Origin: an uncultured Alphaproteobacteria bacterium
Lineage (GTDB): Bacteria > Pseudomonadota > Alphaproteobacteria > RF32 > CAG-239
Direction: 5' to 3'
DNA: 50,369 nt
NCBI GenBank assembly: GCA_934276635.1
Contig: CAKQTH010000008.1
Location: 1 to 50,369, forward strand
A model generated the notes under the pieces. It saw only the letters and a program-made list of their open reading frames with translations. It was not told where the DNA came from and did not search any database. A program made the translations under genes and the position numbers. Positions 39,562-47,559 of the stretch are shown here, in pieces; position 1 is the stretch's first letter; each line of letters starts with the position of its first letter.

Positions 39562-40518
39562 CTAAAAGATTATTTGTCCTTTGACGGCCATCCATTGAAC
39601 CGCAATATACATAAAGTATCCGAGTACATAGGTCGCGCCGCTGAGCCGTCCGATTTTGTGCGAAACATACATAATCGGGAGCAAAAATCCCGAAGATAAT
39701 ATCATCACCCAAATATCAAAATTTATAAATTGTGTCGGAACATCTATTTCTACCATACTTGAAGATGCTCCCATAATCAATACGATATTCCAAACATTTG
39801 AACCGATAATGTTTCCGAGTGCAACATCTGCCTGACGGCGGAATGCGGCCATACAGGTTGTTGCAAGCTCAGGCAACGATGTTCCGAACGCAATAAGCGT
39901 CAAGCCGATGATGTCTTCAGAAACTCCGAATGCTTTTGCCACAAAAACCGCGCCGTCAACCAGCAAATCCGCACCGTAAATTATTCCTGCAAGTCCGCCG
40001 ACGGTCACCAACGATACAAACGCCCAGCTGCGGTTTGCAATCGGACTGACGCTGCTTTCTTCGTCTTCCGAATTTTTGGAATTGCGATAATTAATAAAGA
40101 TGAATATTGCGAGCAAAAGCAACAAAAACAAACCTTCTCTGTTATCAAAAGTTCCGTCTTTTGCAAAAAAGGCAAACAAAATCGTGACAAACATCATAAA
40201 CAGATAGTCGCGGGAGAATGTTTTTATGTTGGCTCTTATCGGATATATCATTGCTGCCGCGCCGAGAATAAGCATTACATTCGCAATGTTTGAGCCGATG
40301 ACATTGCCGAGTGCGATTCCTGCCGAACCTTTCATTGCCGAGCTGATACTGACCACAAATTCAGGCGCTGATGTGCCGAATGCGACAATCGTCAATCCGA
40401 TGATGATTGCCGGAATATTAAGTTTGTTTGCAATCGCAACCGCACCGCGAACCGTATATTCCGCGCCATATATCAAAAGGACGAACCCGATTAAAATTTT
40501 TATCAATGCTAAAGCCAT
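39562..40518 (-). CDS. Calcium/sodium antiporter family protein (YrbG-like)
   Basis: 318 residues with about ten hydrophobic helices in two inverted halves. The two cation-site repeats are IVAFGTSAPEFVVSISSA followed by GNVIGSNIANV, and IAFGTSLPELATTCMAAF followed by GNIIGSNVWNI. These are the alpha-repeats of K-independent Ca/Na and Ca/H exchangers. A charged loop (about 150-165) separates the halves. A PH-domain membrane protein is cotranscribed. Confidence 0.94.
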   Translation of the reverse strand: MALALIKILIGFVLLIYGAEYTVRGAVAIANKLNIPAIIIGLTIVAFGTSAPEFVVSISSAMKGSAGIALGNVIGSNIANVMLILGAAAMIYPIRANIKTFSRDYLFMMFVTILFAFFAKDGTFDNREGLFLLLLLAIFIFINYRNSKNSEDEESSVSPIANRSWAFVSLVTVGGLAGIIYGADLLVDGAVFVAKAFGVSEDIIGLTLIAFGTSLPELATTCMAAFRRQADVALGNIIGSNVWNIVLIMGASSSMVEIDVPTQFINFDIWVMILSSGFLLPIMYVSHKIGRLSGATYVLGYFMYIAVQWMAVKGQIIF

Positions 40519-40681
40519 ATTTGCTCCTTATACCTGCAATATTATTCTAAAATCGTTTTAAAACACTTAATTTTTGCAAAAAATTAACAGAATTGTCGCG
40601 ATTTTTCAAAAATAATCCGCCTTATTGTATTATTTATGCGGAAAAATGTTGCGTTCAAGCATAAAATTGTAAATTTGTGTA

Positions 40682-40709
40682 TTGACAACAAACAAAATTG
40701 GTATATTTT
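40682..40709 (+). promoter_or_regulatory. tRNA-Arg promoter
   Basis: TTGACA (40682-40687) and TATTTT (40704-40709) with a 16-base spacer, or the better TATATT (40702-40707) with 14; the tRNA begins at 40726. Confidence 0.7.
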
Positions 40710-40725
40710 GATAAGCAATTTTGAT

Positions 40726-40802
40726 GCGCCCTTAGCTCAGCAGGATAGAGCAACAGCCTTCTAAGCTGTGGGTCAGACGTTCGAATCGTCTAGGGCGCGC
40801 CA
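40726..40802 (+). tRNA. tRNA-Arg (anticodon TCT)
   Basis: 77 bases with encoded CCA. Acceptor GCGCCCT pairs fully with AGGGCGC; the discriminator is G. The D arm is GCTC...GAGC, the anticodon loop is CTTCTAA with TCT at 34-36 (reads AGA), and the T arm has TTCGAAT. It has a TTGACA promoter and a terminator. Confidence 0.95.
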
Positions 40803-40872
40803 TTTTTTTGGAATTGAGTTTTGTTTTGAGGCTTGCCGAGACGATTTTCAATTCCGACAAAGCTGTTTTGTT

Positions 40873-40894
40873 CCTCCTTATCGGAGGTTTTTTT
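40873..40894 (+). terminator. tRNA-Arg terminator
   Basis: CCTCC (40873-40877) pairs with GGAGG (40883-40887), followed by seven T (40888-40894). It lies 16 bases before the hydE ATG, and the GGAGG is too far away to serve hydE. Confidence 0.85.
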
Positions 40895-40910
40895 ATATGT
40901 GGAATACAAA

Positions 40911-41900
40911 ATGAACTTATCGCGTCAAGAAATCATAGCTTTGCTTAAAGATGAAAAAAATCAACAGGCTTTGTTTGCAAAAGCGGACGAAATTCGGCAG
41001 AGATATGTCGGTGATGAGGTCCATTTGCGGGCACTGATAGAGTTTTCAAACATCTGCCGCAACAATTGTATGTATTGCGGAATCCGCAAGGATAATCGTA
41101 ATGTCAAGCGCTATCATATGAGTGAGGACGAGCTGGTAAATACGGCAAAATCCGCGGCGGAAATGGGCTTTAAGACCGTGGTTATGCAGTCCGGAGAAGA
41201 TATGTATTATAATTCGTCGCGGCTGTGCAACATTATTGAGCGGATAAAAAAGTTTGATGTCGCGATAACTTTGAGCATCGGCGAGCGGGATTATGATGAC
41301 TATAAAGCCTTCAAAGAAGCCGGCGCTGACCGATATCTGATCCGAATTGAAACCACCGACAAAGATTTATATCACAAACTTGATCCGGATATGAGCTGGA
41401 ACCGCCGCTATGAATGTTTGTGCGCGCTGAGAGATTTGGGCTATGAAGTCGGTTCCGGAATTATGGTCGGGCTTCCGGAACAAACAATAGAATCGATTGC
41501 CGATGATTTGTTGTTTTTGCAAAATTTCGGCGTTGATATGGCAGGAATCGGTCCCTTTATTCCGCATAGCCAAACTCCTCTGAAAGATTGCGCGGGAGGT
41601 TCGCTCGGGCTGGCGCTGCGGACAATGGCGGTTATGCGCCTTTTGCTCGAAGACATAAATATTCCGGCGACTACCGCGATGGAAACATTGCACCCGAACG
41701 GCAGAATTTTGGCCTTAAAATCAGGCGCAAATGTTGTGATGCCGAATGTTACCGAAGGCGAATACCGCAGATTATATGAGCTTTATCCCGGCAAAATATG
41801 CATAAACGACACACCGGCACAATGCCGAACCTGCATCGGTGCAAAAATATTGTCCATCGGACGCAAAATCGGCACCGGCTTCGGCGGACATAAAAAATAA
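40911..41900 (+). CDS. hydE: [FeFe]-hydrogenase maturase HydE, radical SAM
   Basis: 329 residues from the ATG at 40911. The radical-SAM cluster ligands are Cys49, Cys53 and Cys56 (CRNNCMYC). Family marks are VHLRALIEFSNICRNNC, GIRKDN, VVMQSGEDMYY, ITLSIGERDYDDY, DRYLIRIETTD, GIGPFIPHSQTPL, IPATTAMETL and VMPNVTEGEYRRLY. HydE takes part in assembly of the hydrogenase H-cluster with HydF and HydG, neither of which is in the window. Alternatives in the same superfamily (PylB, BioB) lack this combination. A terminator follows at once, so it is a single-gene unit. Confidence 0.88.
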   Translation: MNLSRQEIIALLKDEKNQQALFAKADEIRQRYVGDEVHLRALIEFSNICRNNCMYCGIRKDNRNVKRYHMSEDELVNTAKSAAEMGFKTVVMQSGEDMYYNSSRLCNIIERIKKFDVAITLSIGERDYDDYKAFKEAGADRYLIRIETTDKDLYHKLDPDMSWNRRYECLCALRDLGYEVGSGIMVGLPEQTIESIADDLLFLQNFGVDMAGIGPFIPHSQTPLKDCAGGSLGLALRTMAVMRLLLEDINIPATTAMETLHPNGRILALKSGANVVMPNVTEGEYRRLYELYPGKICINDTPAQCRTCIGAKILSIGRKIGTGFGGHKK

Positions 41901-41928
41901 AAAACAGCCCCTGAAGAGGAGCTGTTTT
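41901..41928. terminator. Bidirectional terminator between hydE and the SPFH gene
   Basis: AAAACAGC pairs with GCTGTTTT in an extended stem with an inner CCT/AGG and a small loop. It can end both convergent genes. Confidence 0.85.
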
Positions 41929-41934
41929 GAACAA

Positions 41935-42807
41935 TCATTCCAAAGGAACCGTGCATTGCCAATCAGAATATTCGCCGCCGGAAATATACAGGTGCGTAAG
42001 ATTCGTCATAGACTCGGCAAAGGTTCGTTTGTTTTCGAGATCTTTTAATTCCAGATACTGAGGATTTCTGCGTAAAGCCGCGCCTTCAATATCCATAGCT
42101 TTGGCTCTACCTTCCGCTTTGGCAATTTCAGCATTGGCATCTGCTTTTGCTTTGATTACCTGTTGCCGCGCTTCCTCTTCAATCTGTACGGTTTTGTTTT
42201 TGGCCTTTTGAGCTTCTTGTTCGGCAAGTACTTTTTCTTCAATTCCTTTTTCGAAAGCGTCGGAATAGTCGATGTCGTTGATTGCGAATCTGACATCGGT
42301 AAAATACTCGGAGGACAATTGATTCTGAATATCGGCCTCAATCAAACGGGCAACACTGTCACGGTTAGAGACTAAATCGGTTGCGGTCCATTTTCCGATA
42401 ACGGCTTTCATTGAAGAATGCAACGTTGGCAAAATTGTCTTTTCTTCATATCCTTTGCCATAGGTCAGATAGATGTCGGGAGCGTTTGCCGAAACAATCC
42501 GATATGTGAATACATATTTGATTGTGGCCGGCTGAATGTCCTGCGTATAAGTCTGATCTGCGACCTCAACTCTTTGCGTGGTTTTTTCAAACTTTACAAA
42601 TTTTGAGATGAGCGGCCATTTGGCGGACAATCCGTAAGCCGGTTCTTTCGAAACTTTTCCCAAAGTGACTCTGACGCCGACTTCTTCAGGCCCTACAACG
42701 CGGAATGAGCCGGAGACAAGCATTCCAAAGATGACAGCTGCGACAATTATCCAAATGAAGCTGCCGATTTTGATGTTTTTGCTCTCTTTGTCATGAAAAA
42801 ATCCCAT
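41935..42807 (-). CDS. SPFH/prohibitin family membrane protein
   Basis: 290 residues. One transmembrane helix (about 15-38) near the N-terminus is followed by an SPFH domain (about 38-210) starting GSFRVVGPEEVGVRVTLGKV and a long charged coiled coil (about 205-265; EEEARQQVIKAKADANAEIAKAEG). This is the layout of HflC/HflK and stomatin-like scaffold proteins. No hflK or ftsH partner lies next to it, so I use the family name only. These proteins form ring-like membrane domains and can regulate proteases. The unusually long upstream region (to 43052) has a strong promoter and a structured leader. Confidence 0.88.
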   Translation of the reverse strand: MGFFHDKESKNIKIGSFIWIIVAAVIFGMLVSGSFRVVGPEEVGVRVTLGKVSKEPAYGLSAKWPLISKFVKFEKTTQRVEVADQTYTQDIQPATIKYVFTYRIVSANAPDIYLTYGKGYEEKTILPTLHSSMKAVIGKWTATDLVSNRDSVARLIEADIQNQLSSEYFTDVRFAINDIDYSDAFEKGIEEKVLAEQEAQKAKNKTVQIEEEARQQVIKAKADANAEIAKAEGRAKAMDIEGAALRRNPQYLELKDLENKRTFAESMTNLTHLYISGGEYSDWQCTVPLE

Positions 42808-42876
42808 AAGCGTAATAATTTAGAAAACCTTCGGAATATAAGCATAACTTATTGCAACGCATTGATTATATATATT

Positions 42877-43017
42877 GGTCCCTAAGACGCGTAGTCTTAA
42901 ACTGCAAGGCAGCGGGCGGTTCTGAGCTAAGAACTCTTTCCATCAATGAGGTTGTTTTTCGGAAATGTTATAATACCATCGGTTCGGTTAATAATGATGA
43001 GAAATAATCTGTTTTCG
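42877..43017 (-). ncRNA. Structured RNA or long leader of the SPFH gene
   Basis: Downstream of a strong promoter, the reverse-strand transcript from about 43017 contains, toward its end, three simple hairpins in a row: GTTCT-TAGCTC-AGAAC (42934-42919), CTGC-CTT-GCAG (42912-42902) and TAAGAC-TACGC-GTCTTA (42899-42883), then GGGACC (42882-42877). The DNA is clearly more GC rich than its surroundings, which is typical of stable RNA in AT-rich genomes. It has no T run at its end, so it may be processed or run on into the SPFH gene as a 5' leader. I could not match it to 6S, tmRNA, RNase P or a known riboswitch. Confidence 0.4.
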
Positions 43018-43023
43018 GCAGAG

Positions 43024-43052
43024 AATATACTTTAAGATGCAAATTTTGTCAA
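43024..43052 (-). promoter_or_regulatory. Strong promoter of the structured RNA/SPFH leader
   Basis: Reverse strand TTGACA (43052-43047), exactly 17 bases, TATATT (43029-43024); near consensus. Confidence 0.75.
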
Positions 43053-43173
43053 TATGCTTTTGCAAAAAATGAATTTGACGATGCAAAATCGTCAATTGTG
43101 TGCCGCATAAAATAAAAAAACGACACCTGTTTTGTCCAAACGAACAATGCCGATTTTTGAAAAAATGTGAAAA

Positions 43174-43545
43174 TCAGTGCATAATCAGACCGCGGCTTGA
43201 ATCATACTGTTCATTGTATATGAGGCGATAACCTTTGCCGCAGTCATTGCCTTTATAACTCCAATCGGAAACAATGTCATCTTTAATTATAAAAGTGGTT
43301 ATGCAGTAGTACTCGGTTTTTCTATAATCACCCTCATTGATTTTGATTTTTTCTGATCTTCTGTATGTGAAAAATTCGGTATTTTTATCGGATTTATATT
43401 TTCTGTTAGGAATACCCAAATCCAAAAGAAGGTCTTCTTTCGGTTGGCCGAGAAAAGAGTTCAGCGTGTTTGTATAATCGCGGTTCACGGTCGAGCAGGC
43501 TGACAGAGTTAAAACGGCGGACAAAAGAGAAAGCATCTTTTTCAT
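43174..43545 (-). CDS. Small lipoprotein, function unknown
   Basis: 123 residues with a lipoprotein signal peptide; LSAC is the lipobox, so lipidated Cys at residue 17. The mature part (FLGQPKEDLLLDLGIPNRKYKSD...) recalls the SmpA/BamE-like fold (GxxxDLLxxLGxPxxxY), which often gives outer-membrane lipoproteins, and it has several cysteines (YYCIT, NDCGKGY). BamE itself has no such cysteine pair, so this is BamE-like only by fold. It has a good promoter and GGAG ribosome site. It is divergent from dnaB. Confidence 0.75.
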   Translation of the reverse strand: MKKMLSLLSAVLTLSACSTVNRDYTNTLNSFLGQPKEDLLLDLGIPNRKYKSDKNTEFFTYRRSEKIKINEGDYRKTEYYCITTFIIKDDIVSDWSYKGNDCGKGYRLIYNEQYDSSRGLIMH

Positions 43546-43572
43546 ATCAAAACTCCAAAAAAATTTTATAAG

Positions 43573-43602
43573 ATATTATTGCGCGTAAATTTTTGTTGTC
43601 AA
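43573..43602 (-). promoter_or_regulatory. Promoter of the small lipoprotein gene
   Basis: Reverse strand TTGACA (43602-43597), 18-base spacer, TAATAT (43578-43573), about 28 bases before the ATG. Confidence 0.7.
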
Positions 43603-43692
43603 CAATTATCAGTTCATATTTTGTTCTGTTGTGGACATTTGAATGACAATTTGATGGCGCCATTTCAAAAATATTCTTGCAAAATATCCCCG

Positions 43693-43710
43693 TTATCCCC
43701 ATTATCCACA
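43693..43710 (+). promoter_or_regulatory. Two adjacent DnaA boxes upstream of dnaB
   Basis: TTATCCCCA (43693-43701) and the consensus TTATCCACA (43702-43710) lie head to tail, with a weaker match ATATCCCCG just before and an inverted-orientation TGTGGACAT at 43630. AT-rich DNA (about 43718-43770) follows. DnaA-ATP would be expected to control the dnaB promoter next to it; a replication origin is a more remote possibility. Confidence 0.55.
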
Positions 43711-43739
43711 GGGCATGAAAAAAATAAAAAATATAGTCT

Positions 43740-43768
43740 TTGTATTTTGATTTTTTATATTCTATAAA
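43740..43768 (+). promoter_or_regulatory. dnaB promoter
   Basis: TTGTAT (43740-43745), 17-base spacer, TATAAA (43763-43768), 41 bases before the ATG. The DnaA boxes lie 30 bases upstream of the -35 box. Confidence 0.6.
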
Positions 43769-43809
43769 GGGAGCGAATAAGAACTTTTCAAAATGATACA
43801 GAGATAAAA

Positions 43810-45279
43810 ATGAATACCCCTGACCCTAAACAACTTCCTCAAAATATTGAGGCCGAACAGGCTTTGCTCGGTGCAATTTTGGCAAATAACAAAGCTTTTG
43901 AAAAGGTTTCGGAATTTTTGAAACCGGAGCATTTTGCCGAACAAATCCACCAAAAGATTTTTGAGGTTATATCTACTTTGCTGCAACGCGGACATGTTGC
44001 CGATATCATCACCCTTAAGAACTATTTTGAACAAAACGGAACGCTTGATGAGGTCGGCGGATATCAATATCTGGTAAAACTGGCAGAAGCCGCGTCTCCT
44101 TTGACTAACGCCGAATATTATGCAAACTTTATTTATGACAAATTTTTGCGCCGCGAACTGATTAATACCGGATATGAAATTGTTAATGATGCGCTGAAAG
44201 AAGATATTGATCTCAGCGCCTCGGAACAGATTGAGACTGCTGAAAAAAAGTTGTTTGACCTTTCATTTCAGGGCGAATCGCAGCCGGGGTTTATAGATTT
44301 TTCATCTGCGTTGCAGTCATCTTTGGGCTATATTTCGCAAGCCTATGAAAAAGAAGGAAAAATTTCGGGGCTGCCGACCGGGCTCGATGCGCTTGATGCA
44401 AAAACAGGCGGGCTTAACGATTCGGATCTGATTATTATCGCAGGCCGTCCGGCGATGGGTAAAACCGCGCTTGCAACAAATATTGCGTATAATGTTGCGG
44501 AATATATGAGTCATGAAAAAAATATGGATCCGAAATCAAAAGGTGTAGCGTTTTTCTCTCTGGAAATGTCCGCCGATCAGCTGGCATCGAGAATTTTGTC
44601 GACCGTAACGCAGACGCCTGACCACAAAATGCGCACCGGAGACTTGGAAAAGTCTGAATTTACGCGAATTGTGGCCGCGGTTCGTGAACTTGAGAACACG
44701 CCGCTTTATATTGACGATACTCCGGGATTGACCATCAACAACATACGCACCCGCGCCCGCAGACTCAAGCGCTCTAAGGGGCTGGGGCTGATTGTGATTG
44801 ATTATATTCAACTGATTACCGGTTCAAGCAAAAAGAACGAAGGCAACCGCGTTCAGGAATTGTCCGAAATTTCGCGCGGGCTGAAGATTTTGGCGAAAGA
44901 GCTGAAAGTTCCGGTGATTGCGCTTTCGCAGCTGAACCGCGGCGTTGAGCAGCGCGACGACAAAAAACCGGTAATGTCAGACTTGAGAGAATCTGGATCT
45001 ATTGAGCAAGATGCCGATATAGTTATGTTTGTTTATCGTGAAAACTATTATATCGTCAACGAACAGCCGAAACAAAAGGCCAACGAGTTGCCGGAACACT
45101 TGCAAAAGCGTATGGAAGAATGGGAAAAACGCAAACGCGAAACGGCCAATATCGCCGAGGTAATTATCGGGAAGCAAAGACATGGTCCGACCGGTACGGT
45201 TCAGCTGTTTTGGAACGGCGAATTTACACAGTTTGGCAATCTGACAAAAGAAGAATATCTCCCGGAGCGCAATGAATAA
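43810..45279 (+). CDS. dnaB: Replicative DNA helicase DnaB
   Basis: 489 residues. The N-terminal domain (about 10-150) starts PQNIEAEQALLGAILANN. The RecA-like C-terminal domain has Walker A GRPAMGKTALA, Walker B region LGLIVIDYIQLI, SLEMSADQLASR and the arginine-finger region SDLRESGSIEQDADIVMFVYR. No intein or insertion is seen. It unwinds DNA at the fork as a hexamer. A cysteine-cluster gene starts inside its last codons (8-base overlap). Confidence 0.97.
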   Translation: MNTPDPKQLPQNIEAEQALLGAILANNKAFEKVSEFLKPEHFAEQIHQKIFEVISTLLQRGHVADIITLKNYFEQNGTLDEVGGYQYLVKLAEAASPLTNAEYYANFIYDKFLRRELINTGYEIVNDALKEDIDLSASEQIETAEKKLFDLSFQGESQPGFIDFSSALQSSLGYISQAYEKEGKISGLPTGLDALDAKTGGLNDSDLIIIAGRPAMGKTALATNIAYNVAEYMSHEKNMDPKSKGVAFFSLEMSADQLASRILSTVTQTPDHKMRTGDLEKSEFTRIVAAVRELENTPLYIDDTPGLTINNIRTRARRLKRSKGLGLIVIDYIQLITGSSKKNEGNRVQELSEISRGLKILAKELKVPVIALSQLNRGVEQRDDKKPVMSDLRESGSIEQDADIVMFVYRENYYIVNEQPKQKANELPEHLQKRMEEWEKRKRETANIAEVIIGKQRHGPTGTVQLFWNGEFTQFGNLTKEEYLPERNE

Positions 45280-45790
45280 GATGACGCAAAAAACTTTTGA
45301 ACTGACCGAACAATATAATCCGCAAGCAAGGTTTGATGATGCGGCATCTGCGGTAGAGCCGAATTTTTGGCAGTATAAAAAGTTGGAAGATTTTTCAAAA
45401 GAAGAATGGGAGCTGGTTTGCGACGGATGCGGCAAATGCTGCTTAAACAAGCTCGAAATAAAAGGAAAAATCAGGTTTACAAGCGCGGTATGCCGATTTT
45501 TGGATTGCAAAAGCTGTTTGTGCAAAATTTATGAACATCGGTTTGAAGTTGTTCCTGACTGCCGCGATATCGACCTTGCCGCAGTGCGCGAAAAACCGCG
45601 TTGGCTGCCGAAAACCTGCGCATATTGGCTACTTGACAACGGATATGATTTGCCCGACTGGCACCCGCTGAAAACCGGCAGAGCCGCTTCGGTAACAGAG
45701 GCAAAAATGTCTCTTTCCGGCCGCAATGTTACAAATGAAAGTGATGTAAAAGATTATGAAGATTACATTGTTGACTGGCAAGACTTATAA
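45272..45790 (+). CDS. YcgN-like cysteine-cluster protein (UPF0260 family)
   Basis: 172 residues; the ATG overlaps the end of dnaB. The cysteine cluster C-x2-C-x2-C-C is at about 50-57 (CDGCGKCCLNK), with further CRFLDCKSCLCKIYEHR and a DCRDI segment; together eight or more conserved cysteines, probably metal or iron-sulfur bound. Marks WLPKTCAYWLLDNG and DWHPLKTG identify the UPF0260/YcgN family, whose function is unknown. The end of the gene overlaps the next gene by 35 bases, so the two are translationally coupled. Confidence 0.9.
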   Translation: MNKMTQKTFELTEQYNPQARFDDAASAVEPNFWQYKKLEDFSKEEWELVCDGCGKCCLNKLEIKGKIRFTSAVCRFLDCKSCLCKIYEHRFEVVPDCRDIDLAAVREKPRWLPKTCAYWLLDNGYDLPDWHPLKTGRAASVTEAKMSLSGRNVTNESDVKDYEDYIVDWQDL

Positions 45791-46466
45791 CCTTGAAAAT
45801 GTGTTTGATTTTCCGCTTGAAGTGCATCAATCGCCCCGAGCGGCGCGTCTTTCGCTCAAAATCGATTCAAAGCGCAGAATTCCGGTGCTCACAATGCCGA
45901 TTTTTTGCTCGGAAAAACAGGCGATATCGTTTGTGAAAAAAAATATGGTTTGGTTGCAAAATGCGCTGTCGTCAATTCCGGAAATCAAACATTTTGAAAA
46001 CGGCGAAAAAATTTCTTTGTTCGGAGAAAATGTAACTATCCGCCATATGCCGAATCTTTCCGGCGGAACAAGAGTGGAAAATGGTGAGTTGTTGGTCGGC
46101 GGCGGAATAGAGTTTTTGCATTCCAGAGTAAAGACATATATCAAAAAAGAGGCAAAAAAACGCTTTTTGCAAATATCTCGCGAAATGGCTGACAAACTCG
46201 GCGTCAGCATAAAAAACATAACGATAAAGGACACAAAATCAAGGTGGGGAAGTTGCTCTTCGCTGCATAACATAAACTACAACTGGAGAATTGCTCTCGC
46301 GCCGGATTTTGTTATAAATTATCTGATGGCGCATGAGGTTTCGCACCTTGTACACCCGAATCATTCGGTCGATTTTTGGCGCTGTGTCGAAAGTTTGTGC
46401 CCGAATATGAAACACGGCAACGGCTGGCTTAAAAAATTCGGTAAAAATCTCAATATTTATGAGTAA
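45756..46466 (+). CDS. YgjP-like M48-related metallopeptidase
   Basis: 236 residues. The zinc motif is H193-E194-x2-H197 (AHEVSHLVHPNHS), with His203 as a likely third ligand and the RWGSCSS motif (about 163-169) that defines the DUF45/YgjP (SprT-like) group. The N-terminal part binds as a beta domain. It starts 35 bases inside ycgN, an overlap with an ATG in a different frame. These proteins are cytoplasmic; substrate unknown. Confidence 0.9.
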   Translation: MKITLLTGKTYNLENVFDFPLEVHQSPRAARLSLKIDSKRRIPVLTMPIFCSEKQAISFVKKNMVWLQNALSSIPEIKHFENGEKISLFGENVTIRHMPNLSGGTRVENGELLVGGGIEFLHSRVKTYIKKEAKKRFLQISREMADKLGVSIKNITIKDTKSRWGSCSSLHNINYNWRIALAPDFVINYLMAHEVSHLVHPNHSVDFWRCVESLCPNMKHGNGWLKKFGKNLNIYE

Positions 46467-46548
46467 AAAAGCTTTACTTTTATCAATTTATAAATATTTT
46501 TGATGTATGTAATATGGCAATATTCTGATGATTTTTGGGAGATAAAAG

Positions 46549-47550
46549 ATGAAAAAAATTGCAATTGTCGGAGATTTGAAAAACCTCGGCCGCGAGCTGC
46601 TGTCAATTTTAGAAGAAAACGGCTGGAAAAAAGACAGCGTTTTTGCGGTTGAAAACAAAGCGCCGCTCGGCACCACGGTTTCTTTCGGTGAAGATGACGA
46701 GATAGATGTTTTCAATCTTGATGATTTTGATTTTTCAAAAGCCGATGGTGCAATTTTTGCGGCTTCGGAAGAAATCAGCAAAAAACACCTTGCAAAAGCG
46801 GCCGCAAGCGGTGCGAAAATTGTCGACTGTTCCGGCGCTTCTTTTGAAAATACGGAAGTTCCGATGGTCATCGCCGGAATTAATGATGAAAAAATCGCAT
46901 CGGCAAAAAGCAATGTTGTCGGCGTTCCGTCGTTTTTTGTTACGCAGATGCTGCTCCCGCTGCAAAAAATCGCCAAAGATTATGACATTAAAAGAATCGT
47001 GACTTCTACATATACTTCAACTTCGGTATACGGCAATGAGGCGATGGACGAGCTGTTTAATCAAACGCGCAAAATTTTTATGAATGAGCCGCTTGTTGAC
47101 GATGAAGAGATTTTTCACAAACAGATAGCCTTTAATGTTTTGCCGCAAATCGGAGAATTTATGGGCGATGAAACAAGCACGGAATGGCAGATTAATGCTC
47201 AGAGCAAAAAAGTTTTGGGGCTCGATGTTAAAATCCATGCAAATTGTGCGATAATTCCGGCGTTTGTAGGCTCTGCTCAGTTTGTTAATGTTGAATGCGA
47301 AAACGAAGTTGATGCCGATGAAATCAAAAATTTGATGAGCGAAACCAAAGGCGTTGTCGTATTTGACAAGAATGTCGACGGCGGATATGTTTCGCTTGCC
47401 GATGTGCAGGGCGAGGACAGTGTTTATGTCAGCCGAATTCGTCAAGATGTGTCGGTGGAAAACGGGTTCAGTTTTTGGTGCGTGGCCGACAATATCCGCG
47501 CCGGAGTTGCGCAAAACGCGTTTAATGTTATCAAACTTATGCTGAAATAA
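46549..47550 (+). CDS. Aspartate-semialdehyde dehydrogenase homologue lacking catalytic residues
   Basis: 333 residues, collinear with Asd: Rossmann start KKIAIVGDLKNLGREL, DELFNQTRKIF, AFNVLPQIGEFMGD, and the C-terminal GGYVSLADVQGEDSVYVSRIRQD...ENGFSFWCVADN with NIRAGVAQNAFNV. The catalytic cysteine of PNCST is absent: the aligned segment reads P127-S-F129-F-V. The substrate Arg (usually CVRVP) is Ile235 in CAIIP, and the catalytic His (FVGHS) is Ser242 in FVGSA. The NADP loop has changed from GATG to GDLKNLG. So it should not have Asd activity; a structural, regulatory or new role is likely. GGGAG lies before the ATG. The MscS gene starts 10 bases downstream. Confidence 0.85.
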   Translation: MKKIAIVGDLKNLGRELLSILEENGWKKDSVFAVENKAPLGTTVSFGEDDEIDVFNLDDFDFSKADGAIFAASEEISKKHLAKAAASGAKIVDCSGASFENTEVPMVIAGINDEKIASAKSNVVGVPSFFVTQMLLPLQKIAKDYDIKRIVTSTYTSTSVYGNEAMDELFNQTRKIFMNEPLVDDEEIFHKQIAFNVLPQIGEFMGDETSTEWQINAQSKKVLGLDVKIHANCAIIPAFVGSAQFVNVECENEVDADEIKNLMSETKGVVVFDKNVDGGYVSLADVQGEDSVYVSRIRQDVSVENGFSFWCVADNIRAGVAQNAFNVIKLMLK

Positions 47551-47559
47551 GGACATAAT

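Noticed and set aside
42877..43017. 6S RNA, tmRNA or RNase P RNA
   Set aside because: No long rod fold with closing stem, no tag frame, no tRNA-like end and no RNase P core motifs.
43690..43770. Chromosomal origin at dnaB
   Set aside because: Only two good DnaA boxes; typical alphaproteobacterial origins have more and lie near other genes. Kept only as a regulatory finding.
46549..47550. Calling the gene asd with standard function
   Set aside because: All three catalytic positions are replaced; function transfer is not justified.
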